Origin: Bradyrhizobium sp. 21
Lineage (GTDB): Bacteria; Pseudomonadota; Alphaproteobacteria; Rhizobiales; Xanthobacteraceae
Length of the DNA stretch: 64,000 nucleotides
Reading direction: 5' to 3'
Assembly: GCF_023073335.1 (NCBI RefSeq)
Contig: NZ_JADPJG010000029.1
Location: 1 to 64,000, forward strand
The number at the start of each line of letters is the position of its first letter. Positions within the stretch are counted from its first letter, which is position 1. Shown here piece by piece: positions 59,288 through 64,000 of this stretch. The notes below the pieces were generated by a model that was not told the origin of the DNA, made no database searches, and saw only the letters and a list, made by a program, of their open reading frames with translations. The position numbers and the translations under genes are program-made.

Positions 59288-59521
59288 ATGCCGCTCTACT
59301 TCTTTCGCATCCGGAACGGAAATTATTCCGGCTGTGCCGACCAGGCGTCGGAATTTGCCAATCGCGATCTGGCCTGGAAGGAGATGACCAGCGTCTGCGC
59401 CGACATGGCCGCCGGCATCGCCCGCAAGCTCCAGGAAAACTCCGAATGGCACATGGAGCTGCTGGACGAGGCCAAGGCGCCCGTGTTCCGGATCCGCCTC
59501 ACCGCTGAAACCTTCGAATAG
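59288..59521 (+). CDS. DUF6894-like small protein
   Basis: 77 residues. It starts MPLYFFRIRNGNYSGC and has an LAWKEM helix followed by a FRIRLTAETFE end, the pattern of the short DUF6894 proteins numerous in Bradyrhizobium. Function unknown. The ATG at 59288 is taken because the conserved N-terminus begins there; the longer frame upstream has no character. Confidence 0.8.
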   Translation: MPLYFFRIRNGNYSGCADQASEFANRDLAWKEMTSVCADMAAGIARKLQENSEWHMELLDEAKAPVFRIRLTAETFE

Positions 59522-59531
59522 GGATCCCTCC

Positions 59532-59786
59532 CTAGTCCGCGCTGGGCAGCCGCCGCATCGTGAATTCGATCTCGCCGTCGGGCAGCTCGCGCCAGTTCTC
59601 GACCGCGCTCATATAACCGGCCTTGGGATAGCGGGCGAAGAAGGCCTGCGCCCTTTCCCGCGCCGCCGCGCGCGGCAGCGTGAAGGTCTCGCGCAGATAG
59701 CCGTCGCCGGCTGTTGGGCCCGGCTTGCCGCCGATCCTGCGCCGGCGCGCCATCCGCTCGGCGAGATCCCGCGGACGATCGGCCAT
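59532..59786 (-). CDS. Small hypothetical protein
   Basis: 84 residues: MADRPRDLAERMARRRRIG, a Gly/Pro linker, then REFTLP-type helix and WRELPDGEIEFTMRRLP end. The N-terminus is Arg-rich. GAGGAGGG lies seven bases before the ATG at 59786. Converges with the DUF6894 gene. Function not recognised. Confidence 0.72.
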   Translation of the reverse strand: MADRPRDLAERMARRRRIGGKPGPTAGDGYLRETFTLPRAAARERAQAFFARYPKAGYMSAVENWRELPDGEIEFTMRRLPSAD

Positions 59787-59890
59787 GTCCTGCCCTCCTC
59801 GACGCAATACGCTCTCGCCAGATGTAGGAAGCAGGCCGGCCAAAGTGGAGTCCCGGCCGGAGGCGCAGCCGCCTCCGATCAGGAAGACAG

Positions 59891-60187
59891 TCAATTGGCG
59901 GTCGTGCCGGACTTCTTCTTGGGCGCGCTGGTCGCGGCCGAGGCCTTTGGCGCCGCCGGCTGCTTCGGCGGATCGGCGCGCATGCCGCCCCAGGGATCGT
60001 TGGACGCCTTGGAGTCCGGAATCTTCTTCAGCGTTTCCTTGTAGGCCTTGTCCCGCTCGGCTTCCGCGGCCTTCTCCTCGGGGGTCTTGCCCGGGGCTTC
60101 CTGCAGCAGATTGATATTGGGCATTTGCGCATAGGCCGGTCCCGCCAGCACGGCCAGCACCGCGGCCATACGGAAAAGCTTCATCAT
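59891..60187 (-). CDS. Small exported hypothetical protein
   Basis: 98 residues. A signal peptide (residues 1-21, ending AYAQ) is followed by a charged helix (TPEEKAAEAERDKAYKETLKK) and a Pro/Ala/Lys-rich tail containing NDPWGGMR. Probably periplasmic. Function unknown. Confidence 0.75.
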   Translation of the reverse strand: MMKLFRMAAVLAVLAGPAYAQMPNINLLQEAPGKTPEEKAAEAERDKAYKETLKKIPDSKASNDPWGGMRADPPKQPAAPKASAATSAPKKKSGTTAN

Positions 60188-60291
60188 CTACTCCTTGATC
60201 ATCCATGACGGCGCGGATCGCCCGCGCCTTGTCGTCCTTGTCACAGCCGGGTCTCACAGCCGGGTCGCGACCGCAGGGGCCGCTCGGCCCA

Positions 60292-60423
60292 CTAGAGCCG
60301 GTCCGATTTGCACGATTTCGGCGCGTTCAGCCAGTCGTCCCAGATCGGGCCGCACTTGGTGCACCCGTTCAGCGCAAGGCCGAGCGCGGCCAGACAAAAC
60401 ACCAGGACATACCGACGCAACAT
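60292..60423 (-). CDS. Small lipoprotein
   Basis: 43 residues: signal sequence MLRRYVLVFCLAAL, lipobox LNGC, then CTKCGPIWDDWLNAPKSCKSDRL. After lipidation of the first Cys about 25 residues remain, with three more cysteines. Below ordinary gene-finding size but with a clear lipobox. A second ATG at 60426 precedes it. Confidence 0.75.
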   Translation of the reverse strand: MLRRYVLVFCLAALGLALNGCTKCGPIWDDWLNAPKSCKSDRL

Positions 60424-60571
60424 CATCCACCCATCCCCACTCCATGGCATCATATCGGGCGAAGTCAGGCATTTTCAAGCCGACGGGACCCGCGGCAGAC
60501 CGGGTGACTTTGCCGCGCCGATCCGCTCAGAATGGCCGCAACATCCGGCAACAAGGGAGGAAACGACAGCA

Positions 60572-61036
60572 ATGCCATCGCAGCCAGAAGCCGAGTTCGG
60601 TATCATCGAGGCCCGACGCATCCTCAGCGAGGTCTTTGCGCCCTGGGTCCAGGATCTCAATTTGTCGGTCGAGCGCATCGAGCACCTGCCGGCGCCGGAC
60701 GTGCCGGACTGGCAGCCGGCGGCGCTGTTGCGCATGCCGTTCTCGGAGCGGCTGTGCCGCAACGGCGGCGTGGTCTGCGGCCAGGCGCTGATGGCGCTGG
60801 CCGACACCGCGATGGTGATCGCGAACCTCGCCGCCAACCGCGGCTATCGTCCGATGACGACGGTCGACCAGACCACGCATTTCATGCGCGCCGTCTCCTC
60901 GTCGGACGTGCTGGCCGATGCCCGCGTGGTGCGGCTCGGACGCACCATGAGCTTTGGCCGGGTCACGCTGCTCTCGGCCAGCGACAACAAGCCGGTGGCG
61001 ATGGTCTCGAGCGCGTTCGCGATGCTGCCGGGGTGA
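60572..61036 (+). CDS. Hotdog-fold thioesterase, PaaI family
   Basis: 154 residues. CGQALMALADTAMVIA in the central helix and TTVDQTTHFMRAV in the strand are typical hotdog elements, in the order seen in PaaI-type acyl-CoA thioesterases. GGGAGGAAAC lies 11 bases before the ATG at 60572; the longer frame upstream lacks similarity. Cytoplasmic; substrate unknown. Confidence 0.85.
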   Translation: MPSQPEAEFGIIEARRILSEVFAPWVQDLNLSVERIEHLPAPDVPDWQPAALLRMPFSERLCRNGGVVCGQALMALADTAMVIANLAANRGYRPMTTVDQTTHFMRAVSSSDVLADARVVRLGRTMSFGRVTLLSASDNKPVAMVSSAFAMLPG

Positions 61037-61144
61037 GCGTCAGCCGTAAAGAAGAAAGCCGCGTGAGCGCAAAGCGCACCGCGGCTCTGGATGGAATCAG
61101 GAAACGCGATTGCGATCGCGCTTCGCGTCGTCACGCAGGAGACA

Positions 61145-61438
61145 CTACTTGCCGAGCACTTCGTCGGCCGCGGTGACGATGCTGACGTTCGGGTTCTTTC
61201 CGCAATAGGTTCCGAACTGCTTGGCATTCTCGACGAACACGTCGGTGTCGATGATCGCGTTGTCCTCGTCGCCCTTGTACCAGCCATCCATCCAGGTCAG
61301 CACCATCTTGATGGTGTCGTCGCCGCTCTCGAGAAACTGCTTGCAGCTCATGGTCGCGAGATCGAGCTTGGTGGCGTGGGCGGGCATCGACAACAGCGAG
61401 AGCGCCGCGGCGAACAAAAGCGAAAGCGTGGTCTTCAT
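61145..61438 (-). CDS. HdeA-family periplasmic protein
   Basis: 97 residues. A signal peptide (ending AHAT, about residue 23) is followed by a short helical protein with two cysteines (MSCKQF and TYCGK) that can form the HdeA disulfide. The E. coli HdeA is an acid-stress chaperone. GGAGATATTG before the ATG at 61438. Distant member, so function by family only. Confidence 0.8.
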   Translation of the reverse strand: MKTTLSLLFAAALSLLSMPAHATKLDLATMSCKQFLESGDDTIKMVLTWMDGWYKGDEDNAIIDTDVFVENAKQFGTYCGKNPNVSIVTAADEVLGK

Positions 61439-61619
61439 CAATATCTCCATCGGCGCGTGACGCCATAAACGAAAGGCTTGTGGGGAAACTCGGCGGAGCT
61501 ACCTCCGCGTCAACGTCGTAAACGAAATCTGAAGTGCTGTGCAAGTAGCGCCAGTATTGAATTTATTTCAACGTAATTTCTATGCACTACTTCACAATCA
61601 TCGTTATGGATTAATGCCG

Positions 61620-61862
61620 ATGATCGAGAAGCGTGCAGCGCCGCGTCACCGTGTTTTCAAGGGTGGAACGCTCACCTTTGAAAATAGCGGAATCGCGTGC
61701 ACGGTGCGAAACATGTCTGAAGGCGGCGCAGCGATCGACCTCGATGCTCCCGTCAAATTGCCGCAATCATTCACGCTCGCGATCGCGCGCGACAATTTCG
61801 TGCGGAATTGCCGCACCGTCTGGCGCAGCGACACGCGCATCGGCCTCGCTTTCGTACGGTAG
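61620..61862 (+). CDS. PilZ-domain protein
   Basis: 80 residues. The cyclic-di-GMP-binding motifs are RAAPRHRV (RxxxR near residue 5) and NMSEGGAAIDL (D/NxSxxG near residue 35), then a beta-barrel with WRSDTRIGLAF. Single PilZ domains act as c-di-GMP receptors. Asn instead of Asp in the second motif might weaken binding. Start at ATG 61620 (61614 also possible). Confidence 0.88.
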   Translation: MIEKRAAPRHRVFKGGTLTFENSGIACTVRNMSEGGAAIDLDAPVKLPQSFTLAIARDNFVRNCRTVWRSDTRIGLAFVR

Positions 61863-61908
61863 TGCATATGATGTGAACGAACGTTCGCATCGCGCGCGCG
61901 ATGCTGCG

Positions 61909-63957
61909 TCATGTTCGCGCTATACGACGCCGGCGACGCCAGCGCAGGCTTGCGACCACGAGCGCGACGATCGCGAGCACGATCGCCGATGATGCCGCAA
62001 GAAACCGTCCGCCGGGACGATCGATGGTGCGCGACCACAATGACGGCTCCTCGCCGGATCTTGCCAGGCGAAACGCAACGACGCTGTCGCCGATCGAGGT
62101 GCCGGCCTCGGAGTGGCCGCCGGCGCCGATCGCGACATACTGCTCGCCCTTCCAGAGATAGGTCATGGGATTGGCGACGCCGGGCACCGGCAGCCGTCCC
62201 TGCCACAGCTCCCGGCCGCTTCGCGCATCGAAGGCGCGCAAATAGGCGTCCATCGCGCCGGTGAACACGAGCCCGCCTGCGGTGACCGCGAGCCCATTAA
62301 GGAGCGGCGCGCCCCAGGGCAGCGGCACGCCCAATGGTGCGAGGTCCTCGGTGGTGCCGACCGTCGAACGCCAGAGGATCTTGCCGGCCTTCAGATCGAC
62401 CGCGACCATCTCGCCCCAGGGCGGCTTGTTGCAGAGAAACCCGAGCGGCGACATCACCACCGAGCGCGACATCGCAAACGGCGCGCCCTTCTGCTGGCCG
62501 AAATCATGGCCAGGCGGCGGATCGAATCCAGCAGCCTCCGCGCGCGGGATCAGCTTGATGAGATGAACGGCGCGGCCGGTGTTGGCATACAGGATCTGGT
62601 TGACGGGATCGAACGCCGCACTGCCCCAGTTGACGCCGCCGCCGGTGAAGGGGAATTCCAGCGTGCCTCGCACCGAAGGCGGTGTGAAGAGCCCCTCGTT
62701 GCGCGCCTCCGCGAATTGTCTTTCACAAGACGACCGGCGCGGGCCGGGAAAGAGCGAGAGCGCATCATCGGTCGAGATCGCCTGCGATGTCAGCGCCGGC
62801 ACATGCGTCGGGAACGGCTGCGTCGGCGACAGCCTTTCACCCTCCGCGCCGTCCTGCGGCACCGCGCGTTCCTCGACCGGCCACACCGGCTTGCCGGTGT
62901 CGCGATCGAGCACGAAGACAAAGCCCTGCTTGGTCGGCTGGATCACGACATCGCGCTGGCCTTCTCCGGTGTCGATGCGCGTGAGCGTCGGCTGCGCCGG
63001 CAGATCGTAGTCCCAGACGTCATGATGCACGGTCTGGAATGCCCATACGAGCTCGCCGGTCTCGATGCGGAGCGCGACCACCGAATTGGCGTGCTCGTTG
63101 TTGCCCGGCCGCTTGCCGCCCCAGAAATCCGGCGACGGCGAGGATGTCGGCAGGAACACCAGGCCCCGCGCCGCGTCGACCGACATCGGCGCCCAGACAT
63201 TGGCGTGACCGGCTTCGATGCCGCCGCGCTTGAGCGGCTCGAACGTCCACCGCATTGAACCAGTGCGCGCGTCGAATGCACGCACGACGCCGCTCGGCGC
63301 GTCGACGCGGCGGTTGTCGCCGATCGCGGATCCGATCACGACGACATCGCGGCCGATCGCCGGCGGCGAGGTGATCTGGAATTCGCCGGGCCAATCCAGC
63401 GCCATGCCGATCTCGGGCCTGACCTCGCCGCCATTGCCGAAACCGGGACAGGGAATTCCCGTCCTTGCATCAAGCGCGATCAGGCGGACGTCGTTCGTGC
63501 CCATGAAGATGCGTGATCGACAGGCGGCACCCGCAGGCGCCTTTTCGTCGATCCAGTAGGTGACCCCGCGGCAGACATAGCGATTGGCGGGACGCTGATT
63601 GGTGGCGATCTTGGGATCGTAGCGCCATTTCTGCGCACCCGTGCCGGGATCGAGCGCGATCACCTCGTTGAAAGGCGAGCAGAAGATCAGGCTGTCCTCG
63701 ACGAACAATGGCGTCGCCTGGAATTTGGTTCGCCGCATCACCTCGCTCGGCCGCGCCGCGACATCGCCGGTGTGGAATTCGAAGGCCCGAACCAGATTGC
63801 CGACATTGTCGGGCGTGATCTCTCGCAATGGCGAGAAGCGCGAGCCGCCGGGATCGCCGCCCCAGCTCTCCCAGGCGATGCCTGGTCGCGACGACAACAA
63901 GAGGAGCGTGATGAGAGCGGCCAAATAGAATGGGCGGGTCGCCAACACCCGCTTCAC
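61909..63957 (-). CDS. PQQ-dependent membrane dehydrogenase-like protein
   Basis: 682 residues from GTG 63957. A signal peptide (about residue 28) is followed by an eight-bladed quinoprotein beta-propeller (AWESWGGDPGGSRFSPLREI, TKFQATPLFVEDSLIFCSPFN, and FQTVHHDVWDYDLPAQPTL of the membrane glucose/quinate dehydrogenase type). The five N-terminal membrane helices of typical GDH/QDH are absent; instead a hydrophobic helix (about 651-668) sits near the C-terminus before an Arg-rich end. Substrate (a sugar or acid) unknown. Confidence 0.88.
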   Translation of the reverse strand: MKRVLATRPFYLAALITLLLLSSRPGIAWESWGGDPGGSRFSPLREITPDNVGNLVRAFEFHTGDVAARPSEVMRRTKFQATPLFVEDSLIFCSPFNEVIALDPGTGAQKWRYDPKIATNQRPANRYVCRGVTYWIDEKAPAGAACRSRIFMGTNDVRLIALDARTGIPCPGFGNGGEVRPEIGMALDWPGEFQITSPPAIGRDVVVIGSAIGDNRRVDAPSGVVRAFDARTGSMRWTFEPLKRGGIEAGHANVWAPMSVDAARGLVFLPTSSPSPDFWGGKRPGNNEHANSVVALRIETGELVWAFQTVHHDVWDYDLPAQPTLTRIDTGEGQRDVVIQPTKQGFVFVLDRDTGKPVWPVEERAVPQDGAEGERLSPTQPFPTHVPALTSQAISTDDALSLFPGPRRSSCERQFAEARNEGLFTPPSVRGTLEFPFTGGGVNWGSAAFDPVNQILYANTGRAVHLIKLIPRAEAAGFDPPPGHDFGQQKGAPFAMSRSVVMSPLGFLCNKPPWGEMVAVDLKAGKILWRSTVGTTEDLAPLGVPLPWGAPLLNGLAVTAGGLVFTGAMDAYLRAFDARSGRELWQGRLPVPGVANPMTYLWKGEQYVAIGAGGHSEAGTSIGDSVVAFRLARSGEEPSLWSRTIDRPGGRFLAASSAIVLAIVALVVASLRWRRRRRIART

Positions 63958-64000
63958 CTATTTCGGCTTCTTGGCGGGTTCGGGCGGACGCGCCCCGCTC
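63958..64000 (-). CDS. C-terminal end of an unidentified gene
   Basis: The stop at 63958-63960 immediately precedes the GTG of the PQQ protein gene, and the visible last residues (SGARPPEPAKKPK) are Pro/Lys-rich. The rest is outside the window, so no product can be named. It is probably in one operon with the PQQ protein. Confidence 0.55.
   Translation of the reverse strand, partial: SGARPPEPAKKPK

Noticed and set aside
62113..63258. Long plus-strand frame opposite the PQQ protein
   Set aside because: Composition typical of an antisense frame in high-GC DNA, no motif; the minus-strand propeller is convincing.

Overview
The window is a 64 kb piece of a high-GC alphaproteobacterial chromosome, most probably Bradyrhizobium or a close relative. 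Four things point there: the gene families present (zeta-type F1-ATPase inhibitor, SOS box of the GTTC-N7-GTTC type, rhizobial pur/bolA/grx genes), the many small hypothetical proteins typical of that genus, the abundant palindromic intergenic repeats, and the codon use. No rRNA, tRNA, CRISPR array, integrase or insertion sequence was seen, so this is mainly core chromosome with accessory insertions. Family names come from recognition of motifs, not from database searches.

Layout. 0.2-8.5 kb: cytochrome b561, murI, an HpcH/HpaI aldolase, a cupin, an E2-like acyltransferase, rpsD, a low-specificity threonine aldolase and two tandem paralogous secreted serine hydrolases. 8.5-26 kb: the purine genes purC, purS, purQ and purL plus bolA and grxD all lie on the minus strand in the usual order, but are separated by plus-strand genes (corA, EamA transporter, thioesterase, acyltransferase, DUF427, and the ergothioneine genes egtB-egtD) and a few minus-strand insertions; the zeta subunit gene and an actinobacterial-looking purB start on the other side of purC. 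26-32 kb: a cyanate module (substrate-binding protein, permease, ATPase, cyanase) faces a PAS-containing sigma-54 activator, with a sigma-54 promoter and three 12-bp palindromic boxes visible between them. 32-35.5 kb: rhodanese, acyl-CoA-dehydrogenase-like flavoprotein and OsmC genes facing a TetR regulator. 35.6-40.5 kb: a BTAD regulator fused to an alpha/beta hydrolase faces an mddA-luxR-qor-hypothetical operon. 40.6-53 kb: trmJ fused to a DUF559-like domain, icd, a cyclic-nucleotide-type K+ channel overlapping the alaS region, and a glycine riboswitch followed by gcvT-gcvH-gcvP. 53-55.4 kb: a DUF1835-like protein and recA with its SOS box. 55.3-61 kb: a gene-sparse tract of very small proteins, one frameshifted gene, and two terminator-ended candidate small RNAs. 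61-64 kb: an HdeA-like protein, a PilZ protein and a PQQ-type dehydrogenase with a C-terminal membrane anchor.

How the parts work together: glycine sensed by the riboswitch controls the glycine cleavage genes; the cyanate operon appears to be switched on by its own divergent sigma-54 activator; the sulfur-related genes at 32-40 kb (rhodanese, flavoprotein, OsmC, MddA) form two neighbouring regulated units. The most interesting signals are the complete sigma-54 cyanate switch, the BTAD-hydrolase facing mddA, palindromic repeats that supply stop codons of two genes and sit inside the cyanate operon, and the small-protein and small-RNA tract at 55-60 kb.
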